Notes: generated from the sequence alone by a model not told the origin. DNA of 64,000 nucleotides from Maniola hyperantus (GCF_902806685.2 NC_048536.1:3162001-3226000), one strand, 5' to 3'. Counted from the first letter of the stretch, positions 40,812 to 52,263 are shown. Translations and numbers: made by a program.

Positions 40812-41047
40812 AGTGAGTGAAGTTTAATTTCGGTGAGACAGGAACATTTCCTGTGAAATCAAGCGTCTACGGAGATCGCTTTCGAATTGGGGGGATGAGG
40901 CTAACATACTTAATGAGTTTTTGTTTACTGTTTAGATATCTTGTTCTCGTTAAAAAATAATTACTTACTTGGGTTAGTTATTATAAGAAACTTCTCCGCT
41001 GAGACGGCATAGTAATCAATAGTAGTACATAGGTATGCAAACTGCGT

Positions 41048-41210
41048 TCTTGTGCCGCCTCATCATGGCGTTGACGGGTCCGCTGGGTTTTAGTGGGTAT
41101 TCTGGAGTGTTACAGTGTGTCCCACATACCTCCCCGTGGAAGAAACGTGGTCAACTGCGTTGCTTCCGGGGAAGATGCGTAAAAGCATTTCCCAGCGAAA
41201 AAAAAAAGTA
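41048..41210 (+). mobile_element. RETRO-D 3' part with poly(A)
   Basis: GGGTCCGCTGGGTTTTAGTG, GTCCCACATACCTCCC and GCATTTCCCAGCG followed by A-run. Confidence 0.65.
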
Positions 41211-41221
41211 ATTATTAGAAA

Positions 41222-41360
41222 CTAGATTATGCGGGATAAAAAGTAGCCTAAAGTAGTAAATTTTTTCAAAATCTGTTTACCTGATGAGCTGTGAAAGGCT
41301 AGCAGACATACACACAGACAGACAGACACACGAGAATTTATAATATTAAGTAAGTATGGA
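41222..41360 (-). mobile_element. HEL1 Helitron, internally deleted
   Basis: Both ends present (TCCATACTTACTTAATATT at 41360, ending CTAG at 41222) but only 139 bases long; the CGCGG hairpin is reduced. Confidence 0.7.
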
Positions 41361-41439
41361 TGGAAGTAGGTACCTATTTTGTGATAAACCCTTGGCTTCG
41401 AATGTCAAAAAAACTTACGTAATAAGTAAGTCAATAAAA

Positions 41440-41700
41440 CAAATGTGCACATTTTTATTTATCTGAAAGTTGCTGTTTCTGGATCCGTAAGAAAAACACG
41501 AGCTCTGTATTTGTCCTCAAGTTGCAATGCAAACCACGTTGCGCGCAAAGTGGATGATCGAGCATAACTACGTACGTAGTACCACTGTGTAGCAGGGATA
41601 CAGTGAAGATCCTTGCGTTGATCTAGATATAAATAGGGTTCCCACTTCCCACGCAGGTACACGCTCGATATGGGGGAACTATGTTCAACCTTAATAATAA
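41440..41700. other. unassigned, shares a block with 47770
   Basis: AAAGTGGATGATCGAGCATA recurs at 47790, where a second shared block (TCTGAATTTCAAATGC) links to 42683. These look like pieces of one unnamed repeat. Confidence 0.4.
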
Positions 41701-41701
41701 T

Positions 41702-42140
41702 AATATTTTTAGGGTTCCGTACCTCAAAAGGAAAAACGGAACCCTTACAGGATCACTTTGTTGTCTGTCTCTCTGTCTGTCAAGAAACCTACAGGGTACT
41801 TCCCGTTGACCTAGAATCATGAAATTTGGTAGGTAGGTGGGTCCTTGTAGCTGGTATTAGGGGAAAAATCTGAAAACCGTGAATTTGTGGTTATATCACA
41901 CAAAAAAAATTGAATTGTATTCATGAACTAAAAATTAGTATTTTCATATTTCGAAGTAAGATAACTATATATCAAGTGGGGTATCATATGAAAGGGCTTC
42001 ACCTGTGCATTCTAAAACAATTTTTTTTTTTTAATCCATCATAGTTTTTGAATTATCGTGCAAAATGTCGAAAAAATACGACTGTAGTACGGAACCCTCA
42101 TTGCGCGAGCCTGACTCGCACTTGGCCGGTTTTATTTTAT
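41702..42140 (+). mobile_element. LG repeat, full length
   Basis: TTTTTAGGGTTCCGTACC to GAGCCTGACTCGCACTTGG and CCGGTTTTATTT. Good match in complement to 40147-40588. Confidence 0.8.
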
Positions 42141-42960
42141 TTTACAAAATTGTTTGTAAATAACAGATAGTATTACAATAGTTAGACCCGAACACAACCT
42201 ACTGTTACAGACAGTGTGAAAAATTATAATGCAGCTACATCCAATCAGTGATCACTAATTAATTTCAATTACATTAAAAAATTACAAAATTTAGTCAAAT
42301 AAAAAAAAAACATAATCCAAAATCATTCTTTAAAATACCTACCTTAGTCAGAAATATTTTTTTTTAAACTCAATGTCGTCTATGTTTTAATTTACAGTAT
42401 AATAATTACGTTGCGTCTACATGTTCAAACTTCTTGGATGAACTTAATAATGTCGAAATATACATAATTTAAATTATGTATAATATTATTATGATCATCC
42501 CATCTTAGACTTGTTGTGTTATTAGTCCATTCCTCTACATGACTCCATTTTGCCATTATCCTAACATGATTGTTTCGGAACTGTGTGCTCGCTAAACTGG
42601 GGCGGGCGCTCACGTACGCGCGAATGTAGACGAAGTTTTTTCCCAACAAAAACTATCACGAAACGAGTGAACTCAGCCATTCTGAATCCCAGTGCAAAGA
42701 AATTGCTCACTATTCGCAGATGTAGTAGGTACGGTACCACTGGAAAATATCCTCACGTATTGTACAGTTTCTTTCAAGTAGAGATATTTTTGTTGAATAC
42801 AAAAGTTTTTAACCTGGTTTAGTAAAGAAAAAGCTTATTAAAGCACACGTATTTTTTAGTTAAAAAAAAGCACTTAAGTGCCTTCCACCATAATAGAAAT
42901 ATTTGACACTTTTAAATATCATATAGGTACCTATTGTAAGCTGTCTTTGGGTGTTCTATC
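42141..42960. other. no gene recognised
   Basis: Minus ORF of 74 codons at 42425 and plus ORF of 79 codons at 42583 are unrecognised. 42640-42720 matches part of 47830-47915 (AAATTGCTC, CTCAGCCATTCTGAATCCC). Confidence 0.4.
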
Positions 42961-43285
42961 GCCTCTATAATTGGGAGTGCTCTGAAGAGCTGTTTGATCT
43001 TATTCCACCCTCCTTTTTCTACAACCGCACCGCACGCCACCGCAAATAATTCCACACTCACCACCTTTTGCACTTCGACCACCCGTTGTGCCAGATCCTT
43101 TTTTCCACGCACATGCGGACTGTGGAATCAACTGTTTCCATTAGATTACAACATGGGGTTATTCAAGGGGCGGACCAACAAATTCCTGAAAGGCCGGCAA
43201 CGCATTGATGGTTCCTCTGGTCAAATGTTCATGGGCGCGGTAATCACTTAACATCAGGTGACCCGCCTGCTCGTTTGCTCGCCAT
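42961..43285 (+). mobile_element. LINE-J reverse transcriptase C-terminus
   Basis: Open frame of at least 85 codons (start codon at 42994, stop at 43249-43251) reads PPFSTTAPHATANNSTLTT, then SFFPRTCGLWNQLFPLDYNM and FLKGRQRIDGSSG. The order R-x-LWN-x-LP, then a short F-K-x-R-x-N-x-FL helix is the usual end of Jockey/CR1-group ORF2. The 3' UTR continues as ACATCAGGTGACCCGCCTGC. No upstream RT core is present. Confidence 0.7.
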
Positions 43286-43364
43286 TAATATTTCCTTGAG
43301 AACATTTTCATAAATTGATCGACCCCAGAACCAAAATTGAAACCCTTAGACATAAGCTTGGTCG

Positions 43365-43540
43365 GGTAGTATTTATTTATTTATTTTTTATTTGTACCAA
43401 AAAATTTACAATAAAGAGAAAAAGAGAGTAAAAGTGGACAGGGAAACACTTATCTCTATGAGAGATCTCTACCAGTGACCCTTGGTAGTGCGAGGGGTTA
43501 TAGAGGGAGTAGAATAGGTACAAAAAGAAGATAGAAAGTA
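43365..43540 (-). mobile_element. LINE-like 3' end
   Basis: Minus strand: CTACCAAGGGTCACTGGTAG, GAGATCTCTCATAGAG and TTTATTGTAAATTTTTTGG then TAAATAAATAAATAC. Confidence 0.5.
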
Positions 43541-43562
43541 TTCATGAAAAGAACATAATAGA

Positions 43563-43746
43563 TACAGTACGCGCTCGAAAGTGGTGAACATCGGCCTTTA
43601 GAATGCAATTTCATCTTTGTAGAGCGTTCTCTCTGTCATTCATACCCATACGACGGTTTGTCGGTTTCAACGACGACGACAGTGGTCTACAAATGTGCTG
43701 TCTCCTTCTAAAGATCGATGTTCATCACTTTTGGCCGCGTACTGTA
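43563..43746. mobile_element. FB1 foldback MITE
   Basis: TACAGTACGCGCTCGAAAGT and ACTTTTGGCCGCGTACTGTA at the ends. Confidence 0.8.
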
Positions 43747-43754
43747 CTTCTTAG

Positions 43755-43929
43755 TTTTTTTTTTTTAAAGAATATTAGCCATGTTAAATGACTAATATTC
43801 CCCTTTCCTCTCCAATTAAGCGTCAGGCTTGTGCTAGGAGTAGGTACGACAATAGTGCAATGGGCGGGGTTTGAACCGTCGACCTTTCGGTTTCAGTCCA
43901 CTCCTATACCGGTTGAGCTATTGAGGCTC
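43755..43929 (-). mobile_element. SINE-C
   Basis: T-run, then AGAATATTAGCCATGTTAAA and the complement of the tRNA-like head, ending TACCGGTTGAGCTATTGAGG. Begins nine bases after FB1. Confidence 0.8.
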
Positions 43930-44552
43930 TCTCAGTATTCTCAAAGTAATCACTCATTATCTATTAAAACATGTTTTTTTTAACAACCGCAGTAACAAGG
44001 TCGTTACACTCCCTTCAGAAGATGTACACCGCTTAGGTTTTCATTAAAGTAGGAGCATAATACACGACACAATATTATAATCTTACTCGTACGAGCGTTT
44101 TAATTATCCAAGCTGCAGGTTTGTGTAAACGAGATGTTACGACAACTACCGAGGACGTAAAATCACTGGAATAGATTACCATCTGGAGGAATCTCAGATT
44201 AAAATATAATACCTACCTGTTAAAGCGAAATAGCTAAATGCATTTAAGCTCTTAGTAGAACGTGACAAAATGATTATTTTTGTCCCTATCACCGTGGCCA
44301 CTTTTTTGTATGTCAAGATGTATTTGTACGTGAGATCTTGACAAACAACTTGAATTGAGGTTATGTTGACTCAAGTATTTTAAAGAAATAATTGATTTGT
44401 TTTGTTGTTTTAGCGAAGCGAACGTAAAATGGAAGGAAGGAAGGAGGTTTCACAAGTACCTCTGCTTGAGCGTGATGGACTGAGGGGGCCACGCTAGTTG
44501 CATATCTGTATATATCTGTGACTTTGTAGCGTTTCCAGTAATTCCTTAATTC
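43930..44552. other. no gene recognised
   Basis: A hairpin TGTCAAGAT...GATCTTGACA lies at 44311-44343. GGAAGGAAGGAAGG at 44430. Confidence 0.4.
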
Positions 44553-44645
44553 TAGGCGGTATTCAACCATGCGTGTCGGCTATCTGCGCCGCGCATGCCT
44601 CAGTTTGTGACGACACACGCTCGAAACGTCTACACACTGGAATTT
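44553..44645. repeat. dispersed repeat (CAACCATGCGTGTCGGCTAT)
   Basis: Matches 48908-49000 (CAGCCATGCGTCTCGGCTAT, GCGTCGCGCACGCC). CpG-rich; ends unknown. Confidence 0.5.
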
Positions 44646-44710
44646 TATGAAAATTACATTTTCAAGAAACCATATTACAGGAATTTAGGGTAATTAATTA
44701 GAAAATAGAA

Positions 44711-45032
44711 AGCGGTGATAGCCTAGTGGTTAAGACGTCGACCTCCTATTCGGGAGGTCACGGGTTCGATTCCGGGCACGCACCTCTAACTTTTCAGAGT
44801 TATGTGCGTTTTAAGAAATCAAGTACTACTTGCTCTAACGGTGAAGTAAAACATCGTGAGGAAACCGGCATGCCTGAAAGTTTTTCATAGCGTTCTCAAA
44901 GGTATGTGAAGTCTACCAATCCGCACATGGCCAGCGTGGTGGACTACTGTCAAACCCATCTCATTCTGAGGGGTGACCCGTGCTCAGTTATGCAGTAGTG
45001 AGCCAGCGATGTGTTGATCATGATGATGATGA
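44711..45032 (+). mobile_element. SINE-A, full length
   Basis: Box A TAGCCTAGTGG (44719-44729) and box B GGTTCGATTCC (44763-44773) in a tRNA-like head, then GCACGCACCTCTAACTTTTC, AACATCGTGAGGAAACC, GGCCAGCGTGGTGGAC and tail GATCATGATGATGATGA. Metulj/HaSE-type lepidopteran SINEs have this layout; the name is from memory, not from alignment. Confidence 0.88.
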
Positions 45033-45047
45033 ATCACTATTCACTAC

Positions 45048-45298
45048 CCATATTATAAATGCGAAAGTGTGTTTGTTTGTCGGTTTGTTGGTTTATTGGT
45101 TTGCTGGTTTGTTGGTTTGTCCTTCAATCACGTCGCAACAGAGCAGCGGACCGACGTGATTTTTGCATGGGTATAAGTAAAGACCTGGAGAATCATAGAT
45201 AGAGAGATAAAGGCTACTTTTTGTTTCGCAAAATCAAAGAGTTCCCACTGGATTTTTAAAGCCTAAATCAAAGCAAACGAAGTCGTGGACATCAGCTA
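45048..45298 (+). mobile_element. HEL3 Helitron
   Basis: CCATATTATAAATGCGAAAG, seven TTGG-type units (TTTGTTGG, TTTATTGG, TTTGCTGG), CACGTCGCAACAGAGCAG, and end GACATCAGCTAC (CTAG mutated). Confidence 0.75.
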
Positions 45299-45620
45299 CT
45301 TATAAAATAATTAGAACACATAACACATCGTCTTGCTAGAGGTTAGGTAGACAACGTATAACATAGCTATGTTTTTTGTTTGTGCGTTTGTTCGTAAGTA
45401 GTACTCGGGCTTAAATTCTTGATATACTTTATCTTGCTTGGTTTTTGCGTTGCCAGTGTAATCTACGTCGCAAGAACTCGGTGGATTAGGAAAATATACG
45501 AATAGTTGTGTAAGTAAAGCAACAGTAGGTAATGTTATTACTAAAACAACACTCTTACTTCTCAAGTCCATTAAAGGCTCAGCGGGCGCTCCGAATCCGC
45601 AACTTGTAAGCTCTCAGTCT

Positions 45621-45840
45621 TCTTAATATATAAAAGGAAAAGGTGACTGACTGAATGACTGATCTATCAACGCACAGCTCAAACCACTGGACGGATCGGT
45701 CTGAAATTTTGCACGCAGATAGCTATTATGACGTAGGCATCCGCTAAGAAAGGATATTTGAAAATACATCCCCAAAGGGGGTGAAATAGAGGTTTGAAAT
45801 TTGTATAGTCCACGCGGATGAAGTCGCGAGCATAAGCTAG
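45621..45840 (+). mobile_element. HEL2 Helitron, complete
   Basis: TCTTAATATATAAAAGG at the start, GCGAGCATAAGCTAG at the end; stem CGCG/CGCG with GATGAAGT loop. Confidence 0.8.
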
Positions 45841-46249
45841 TTACATTATAAGTTTGTTTTGCTCAGGCCAAGCCATGATTTTTTGACGCAGAAACTGTGA
45901 GGTATAATGCGTACAAAATGAGATCTCACTCGCCATTTTGACTTTATGTGTCAACTAACTTGAAAAAGCTGGTAAATTACAACTATATTTCTGCCCTCCG
46001 GGAAACACTTGTACAAAACAATTCAGTATATAAATTCTTGGGCCTATACTTGTCAATTACATTGAATAATAAATGATAACAACCGCTGTATACACTTTAA
46101 TTTCCCACGTCCCTTTGCGTGAGTACGATGTTGTTTTAACCCTTGCTACAAAAAAATGGCAGATAGATATAATATGTGGCAACATAGAAACTTAGAGCTA
46201 CCATATACAACTATAGTAAACTTATAATATATTTATTAATTTTTAGTTA

Positions 46250-46432
46250 GTGCACCGCACCGCAGCGCACTGCACCGCACCGCAACGCAGCGCATTGCAG
46301 CACACCGCAACGCAGCGCACCGCACTGCAGCGGAGCGCACCGCACCGCACTACATCTCAGAGTACCGCACTGCAGCACACCGCACTACATCGCAGTGCAG
46401 TACAGCGCACCGCACTGCACTGCACCTTACAG
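46250..46432. repeat. pentanucleotide minisatellite (CGCAC/CGCAG)
   Basis: About 36 units of CACCG, CAGCG, CAACG and variants. A 147-codon ORF runs through it only because the repeat lacks stops; the translation is low-complexity (HRTA, LQHTA). A HEL1 begins 20 bases downstream. Confidence 0.9.
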
Positions 46433-46451
46433 TATCCGTACAATCCATACT

Positions 46452-46668
46452 TTCATACTAATATTATAAATGAGAAAGCGTGTCTGTCTGTCTGTCTGCT
46501 AGCTTTTCACAGCTCAACCGTTCAACCGATTTTGACGAAATTTGGTACAGTGATAGTCTGTATCCCGGGGAAGGACATAGGCTACTTTTTATGCCGGAAA
46601 ATTAAAGAGTTCCCACGGGATTTTCAAAAACCTAAATCCACGCGGATGAAGTCGCGGGCATCATCTAG
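46452..46668 (+). mobile_element. HEL1 Helitron
   Basis: TTCATACTAATATTATAAAT at the start, GTCT repeat, TTCAACCGATTTTGACG, end GCGGGCATCATCTAG before T. Confidence 0.8.
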
Positions 46669-46734
46669 TAGTACAATAAATAAGACTTTTTAACATAATT
46701 CTTATTTACATAATTAAGATTTTTAAAAAACCAA

Positions 46735-46988
46735 AAAAGTGGTCATAGCCTAGTGGTTACGATCTCGGTCTCCTGGTCGGGACGTCCGGGGTTCGATCTT
46801 GAACACGCACCAAAACAAAGCGAGGAAACCTGCATGCCTTAGTGTTCTCCATAATGTTCTTAAAAATGTGTGAAGTCTGCCAAACCGTACTTAGCCAGCC
46901 AGGTAGACTATGACCAAATTCTTTTCACTTCAGAAAGATACCCGTTTTCAGTAGTTAGCCGGCGATAGGTTGATCATGATGATGATAA
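46735..46988 (+). mobile_element. SINE-A, diverged
   Basis: Box A TAGCCTAGTGG and box B GGTTCGATCTT, shortened between head and body; tail GATCATGATGATGATA. Confidence 0.75.
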
Positions 46989-47375
46989 AAAATAAAAACT
47001 CGACTTGGCTTACAAAATACTTATGATTTATACCTATTTGCTTGCTACGTTTCAGCATTTCTTTCCGCAGAACAAAACAGTTTTATCTCATTTTGACTAT
47101 AAACGTCACAAAACGAGAAGAATTTATGAAATCGTCTAGTACATTCCATGATTTATAGTTCCAGTTTTCGTGTTTAAATAAGTCAAAATAAAAAGTTTTC
47201 AAAAACAACCTGTTTCTTCTATCGAATCAACATTGTGAAACTGTTTTCCTACATCAAATTAACATTGCCAACGACACTTACCTACATATTATCTTACCAT
47301 TTAAATAATCTAGAGTCTTGAGAAAAAGAAGTAGGCTAGGTAGGAAAATTTCGAAATGGAAAGTACCTATTTTTA
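46989..47375. other. no gene recognised
   Basis: AT-rich, nothing assigned. Confidence 0.45.
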
Positions 47376-47537
47376 TTCAAATAAACTTTTACAAATGCTT
47401 TTGAATCGTCAGAAGTATCTCAGAATCAGAAAAAGAGAAAATAGTTGACAGCCAGCCGATCAGCAGACGCAACATTCTGTGACAGCGTATGTCCAGCAGT
47501 GGACGTCTATCGGTTGATGATGATGATGATGATAATG
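47376..47537. mobile_element. LINE tail (minus) and RTE tail (plus)
   Basis: 47376-47400 TTATTCAAATAAACTTTTAC matches the LINE end at 59035. 47479-47537 reads ATGTCCAGCAGTGGACGTC and GATGATGATGATGATGATAA, the RTE end and tail. Confidence 0.55.
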
Positions 47538-47769
47538 ATTCGTGCCAAACAGGGTTAGCGTGAATATTGTGTGGAACGATACAATTTTTATTAATAACCC
47601 CGATAACCGAGGTCATAACTCATAACTGAAATTGATGGCCATAGCCCATGACACATTTGGTCAACAAGTTACTCTTAAATTATTAAGCAAAAGTGCAACT
47701 TCTTACACAAAGCATCTAGCATTATACATCTGGCACGTAAGAGCAATTTATATTAGCCCGGGTTAACAA

Positions 47770-47957
47770 CCAAAACACGTGCCATTTAAAGTGGATGATC
47801 GACTATAAGTATGCAATAGTTTGCCAAACTTGTTTCCAAACAAAAACAATATCGGAGTTGTATTGGCCAGTCTGAATTTCAAATGCAAAGAAATTGTTCG
47901 TACTTTTAACCACGTGGTGCTGTTGCAGGTCCCTCGTGTAACTTTTGTTTCATACAT
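47770..47957. repeat. unnamed dispersed repeat pieces
   Basis: AAAGTGGATGATCGACTATA is shared with 41546 and GCAAAGAAATTGTTCG with 42697. Boundaries unclear. Confidence 0.4.
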
Positions 47958-48012
47958 TTGTTATACTTAGGTATCGGCTGGCAATTTTTTTTTATACTTT
48001 TCTTGTATTTCG

Positions 48013-48085
48013 AGGACCTCCCTGGCGCAGTGGGAAGCGCTGTTGTCTTATTAGTGACATCCCGCGGTCAGATTGAGACGTTAAT
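48013..48085 (+). mobile_element. SINE-B head fragment
   Basis: GACCTCCCTGGCGCAGTGG and TTGTCTTATTAGTGACATCC. Confidence 0.65.
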
Positions 48086-48094
48086 CAGACCAGA

Positions 48095-48155
48095 TAAAAA
48101 CCGATCAAGTGCGAGTTGGAGTCGCACGCGAAGGGTTCCGTACCATCGTACAAGA
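48095..48155 (-). mobile_element. LG 3' stub
   Basis: ACCGATCAAGTGCGAGTTGG and GGTTCCGTACCATCGTAC. Confidence 0.6.
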
Positions 48156-48427
48156 TACTGTGCATTAGATTTAAATTTCGTTTCACAATAATTCCCATCT
48201 ACATCATATTGTAAGTTAGGCGTGCGTCAGTAACATTGACTCATATGATAATTTTAATTACCGCGAGCAGTTCCCTGCAGGACTGCATAAACCAGATGGC
48301 ACGTAGGTCACAGATACATAGATACAGAAAGAGGCACTAAAACTAAATTATACTAAGATCAATAATTAAACATATTACATTATTCTATCTAAGGACAACT
48401 AAGAAAAATTTATTTATTTCTATACAA

Positions 48428-48642
48428 TCTAAATATATAAAAAGAGGAGTCCCGACTCACTGACTGAATCAATCCAAACCCTTGGACCTAAAAGCAAAAA
48501 TTTTGCACAGATGTTCCCTAATCCCTTTATAATGTAGACAAAGAATAAGGTCGGATTTTTCAAAATTCATTGGGGATTATGGAATAAAGAGGATTAGGTA
48601 AATGTGTTATTTTCGCCGAGCGAATTCGCAGGTAGTTGCTAG
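48428..48642 (+). mobile_element. Helitron, further family
   Basis: Starts TCTAAATATATAAAAAGAGG after A, has GACTCACTGACTG and CCTTGGACCTAAAAGC, and ends with hairpin GCGAATTCGC then AGGTAGTTGCTAG before T. The body differs from HEL1-4. Confidence 0.7.
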
Positions 48643-48907
48643 TCAGATATAAGCCTCACTTAAATTGGTTAAGATCAAATAAATATTTACCACAGAAAAT
48701 TCCTATTACATAAGGAACAACGAAAATTGACGCAATAATTCGATAGAATTACATATTTATGGAACATTTTGTTGTCCATTGTAAAAGATGCCATAAAATA
48801 ATGCAACTTTGCTTCGCTTTTTCATGCCTGCATCTTATGTGCTTGCAATCTAGCGTACCTTTGAAACAGTAAAAGTCACATCCAGTACTGTATCTTTACA
48901 TCTATGG

Positions 48908-49000
48908 CCGACCCTATTCAGCCATGCGTCTCGGCTATCAGCGTCGCGCACGCCTTACTTTGCGGTGACATACGCTGAAAATGCCTAGACTCCGGAAATG
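48908..49000. repeat. dispersed repeat, partner of 44553
   Basis: See the entry at 44553 for the shared text; the similarity fades beyond GACATACGCTGAAAATGCC. Confidence 0.5.
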
Positions 49001-49082
49001 CATCGAACTACACGCCTAGGAGTTGGCATAGAGCTCCCATTCGTTATGAAATGTTCTAACATTGCATCGAATCAGCTCATAA

Positions 49083-49320
49083 ATGTCATCATCAACATCA
49101 TCATCATCATCATTATCAACCAATAGACGTCCACTGCTGGACATCTATTGGTTGATAGATGTCCAGCAGTGGGGTGGACCTACAAGGCCCTACAAGGTCT
49201 CTTGTAGGGCCTTCCACACGCCATGGTCTTGCGCCGCCTGGATCCAGCGGCTCCCTGCAACTCGTCTGATGTCGTCCGTCCACCTAGTGGGCCACTGTCC
49301 ACCTAGTGGGCTTATTAATG
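49083..49320 (-). mobile_element. RTE LINE 3' fragment, rearranged
   Basis: Complement: TRWTDDIRRVAGSRWIQAAQ, DHGVWKALQET, then tail. A 42-base palindrome at 49131-49172 and repeats of TACAAGG and CCACCTAGTGGGC show local template switching. Starts with (ATC)n at 49087-49116. Confidence 0.75.
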
Positions 49321-49439
49321 TACCGCTAAGTAATGTCGTCCACCATCACAGAAAAAGTGAGAGATCATTATCATTATCGTCAATTGACAGACGTCCTGTG
49401 TTGGACATTAGTATTTTGTACATGCCACGGCCTCGCACT

Positions 49440-50079
49440 GCAAGAAAAAGTTAGAGATATGAAGCTTTAAACCCCGCTACAACAGATTACATTTCCAAAA
49501 GCATTTCTAAACGTTTTCTGAAATATACAGGTTACTTACTATCGATATTTCCTTCACCACACCGATTTCAAACCCACTTTTGTAGTCACGACTTTGGTAG
49601 AGTTTGGTGTACAAACTTTTACAACTAGCCTTCTAGTATTAAAATTCATCATGATATATGTCTCTACATGATAAGGTAACGACTGACGACGACGTAACAC
49701 AAACAATCCTATCAAAAATTAACTTACCTTTCAAAGACTTTTGACCATTGGTCTGGTACTATGAACATTACGTATAACGCGTCCCCGTAGAAAGGATAAG
49801 CTTCATTACTTTTTGCCTAAAAGTTATTAAAAGAGGTGCATTTTTGGTAATGCTGTGTTTTTCCAGCGTTTAAACTCTCCTGAGCTGTCTTGATAATATT
49901 ATTTTAGTCCGAGGTTTAAATTTATATCTCCCGCAAAGCTAAAACTTTGAAAGAGGGTTTTAAAGCGTAAATGTTATTTCAAATCAAATGCTTTAAGAAC
50001 TTAAGATTTTAAAAGTTCTTTTAAATCTTCTACTGACCGATTTTACAATCTTCAAATAATGTTTCATTGAAAAAATCCA
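49440..50079. other. no gene recognised
   Basis: Preceded at 49370-49440 by a worn RTE-like tail (ACAGACGTCCTGTGTTGGAC). No coding signal. Confidence 0.4.
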
Positions 50080-50277
50080 CTAGCTGACATGCCCCGGCTT
50101 CGCTCGGGTGGAGTTTAGAAAATTGAGGGGGAGGTTGAATAAAATTTTTCTCTCCGTAAGAACCATCCTCGTACTTCAAGGAATATTATAAAAAAAGAAT
50201 TAGCGAAATCGGTTTAGCGGTTCTCGAGATTTGCGATGACCAACACATGTAATGATTCTTTTTTATATTATGGAAGA
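50080..50277 (-). mobile_element. Helitron, CTCTCCGTAAGAACCATCC family
   Basis: Minus strand ends CGAAGCCGGGGCATGTCAGCTAG at 50080; body includes TTCTCGAGATTTGCGATGAC in plus orientation. Starts near TATAATATAAAAAAG at 50277. Confidence 0.65.
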
Positions 50278-50337
50278 AGATCTGTCAAAAAGTTTTTATT
50301 CGTACTGTAAAATCGGCCTTTGATTGTCTATGCTTAT

Positions 50338-50441
50338 CTTCGGAATGCAAGCTATCTCTGCACTCAGTGCAGTAGTTTGAGCTGTTCGTTGATAGATCAG
50401 TCAGTCAGTCGGTCCCTTTTCCTTTTATATATTATATATAG
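50338..50441 (-). mobile_element. Helitron, HEL2 5' end joined to HEL1 text
   Basis: Minus strand starts TCTATATATAATATATAAAA, four TGAC units, CGAACAGCTCAAACTAC, then GCAGAGATAGCTTGC, which is HEL1. No 3' end. Confidence 0.55.
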
Positions 50442-50911
50442 AAATAGATATGGGTTTTTAAAAAAGCACACGCCCTGCTTATTGCAAAACAGAAATTACT
50501 TTTATTATCCTCAAATGTCGCATAAAACATTAAATACAAAATGAATGTAACAAATACCTCGTACTAAAACTGTCGGAGCTTTATGAAAGTGTTCAACGTA
50601 TTCCACCACTGTATCACCTAAATTGCTTGTTCTATGCCTGGATTGCGTGGGCAGAGTAGGTAATAAATATTTTGTGATGAATTTTGTCACTTTTATTGTT
50701 TTTTACGATCGCGTGATGAAATACCCGTGAGCCACACAAAATTTATATACTTTGCTAACGAGTGTATTGCGAATTGCAATTCGAGGCTTTATTGTAACTT
50801 TTTAAGTTTAAGTTGAAAACGGGAAAACGTGTTATTTCTATTAGTTGCTTATGTTCATGTAAAAGAAATTGTACATGGGAGCTTGTACTAAGCAAGCGTT
50901 TTTACATTTAG

Positions 50912-51120
50912 AAGAGTTCGTCTGATGAGCAAACGGGCAGGCGGGTCACCTGATGTTAAGTGATTACCGCCGCCCATGAACATTTGCAGCACCAGAGGAA
51001 CCTCCAATGCGTTGCCGGCCTTTTAGGAATTTGTTGGTCCGCCCCTTGAATAACCCCATGTTGTAATCTAGTGGGAACACAGCCGATGGGAGTTTGTTCC
51101 ACAGTTTGCATGTGCGCAAA
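50912..51120 (-). mobile_element. LINE-J C-terminal/3' fragment
   Basis: GGCGGGTCACCTGATGTTAA, AACATTTGCAGCACCAGAGG and GGGAGTTTGTTCCACAGTTT. Confidence 0.6.
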
Positions 51121-51458
51121 TCATCCTTAAGCATCCTTAAACAGCTTATCTTATACCAGCTTTTTTAAATCTGGTACACAAAATACTTCCCGTCCCAACA
51201 CAAGGAGGCCGACTTTCAGTTAGCAGTAAAACCGCCGTAAAACGAGAATGTGACGGCGCCGCCTCAGCCCGTAATAAATACCTTTCCGTCACCATAAAGT
51301 ACTCGTATCTAAATAGTGTGGAACTGCATATTATTACACTGTAGCTGCGTTATTGGATACCGAATTTGCTTGTCTTTCCGCTGTCTATTTGTATCATAAA
51401 AATACGGGAGCTATGTTTATCACGAAATTGCGATCAGACTAAATTCACTCAGTCACTC

Positions 51459-51488
51459 ACACACACAAACACACACACACACACACAC
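51459..51488. repeat. CA microsatellite
   Basis: About 15 CA units, one A interruption. Confidence 0.9.
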
Positions 51489-51489
51489 T

Positions 51490-52263
51490 ACATAGTGCGT
51501 CGCGGTCGCGTAGCACCTATCTACACGCCGAAGCTACACGCTATTATGACCAGCCTAAATAAAATTATACACCAAATTCAGTATCACATTCTCAACAGAA
51601 TTTTCAGATGTGCATTTTTAACGTGGCTACAGACACTAATGTAAACAGCCTCGTGAAATGCATTGTGCAGTTGAAAATAAATCATGACATATGATACCGG
51701 AGCGCATCCGGGAATCATGTTAAGAATTCCGAGCACGCCAAGCCTCGGCCGGGAGGTTGACGGCCCCAAGATAGGGAGGTTTTAAAAACTTTTTGCTAAG
51801 TATTAAAGATTTTTTTAAATGGATACTTTTTAATGTTTCAGTAAGTTTCGCATTAGGCGAGTGTCTATCAACTCTTATAGGCAAGCAGGTTTCCTCAAAA
51901 TGATTCCCATCACAGTTAAATCAACTTATATTTAACTGTCATATTCATATCTTCTTAAAAAATGACAAATTATTTTCTTCCTCCAGATTTCCGAGAAAAG
52001 TAATTTTCAAGCGCCTTCAAGCGTAATTTTCACCTCTAATAAAGTAGGGCGCTACATTCAAGAAGTGAACTTTTATCAAGCAACACTCTACACGAATTGG
52101 AAAGGGAGCTACGTTCTCCATTAGGTAAATCCAATTTGTCCGAATTGTCTGCCCATCAGTATAGAATAGAATGAATTTACTTCGCCTGTATTGGCACTTT
52201 GGACTATTGTTATATTTTGTGTATATACAGGTAGAGTCGGCAAAACTAACTGGATTATTACCA
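51490..52263. other. no gene recognised
   Basis: No repeat ends seen except short AGAATAGAATGAA near 52163. Confidence 0.4.

Noticed and set aside
44711..44780. tRNA gene
   Set aside because: SINE-A head; acceptor stem does not close and the SINE body follows.
46250..46693. 147-codon ORF
   Set aside because: Runs through a pentanucleotide repeat and then a Helitron; low-complexity translation.
49083..49454. 123-codon plus-strand ORF
   Set aside because: It is antisense to the RTE C-terminal fragment.
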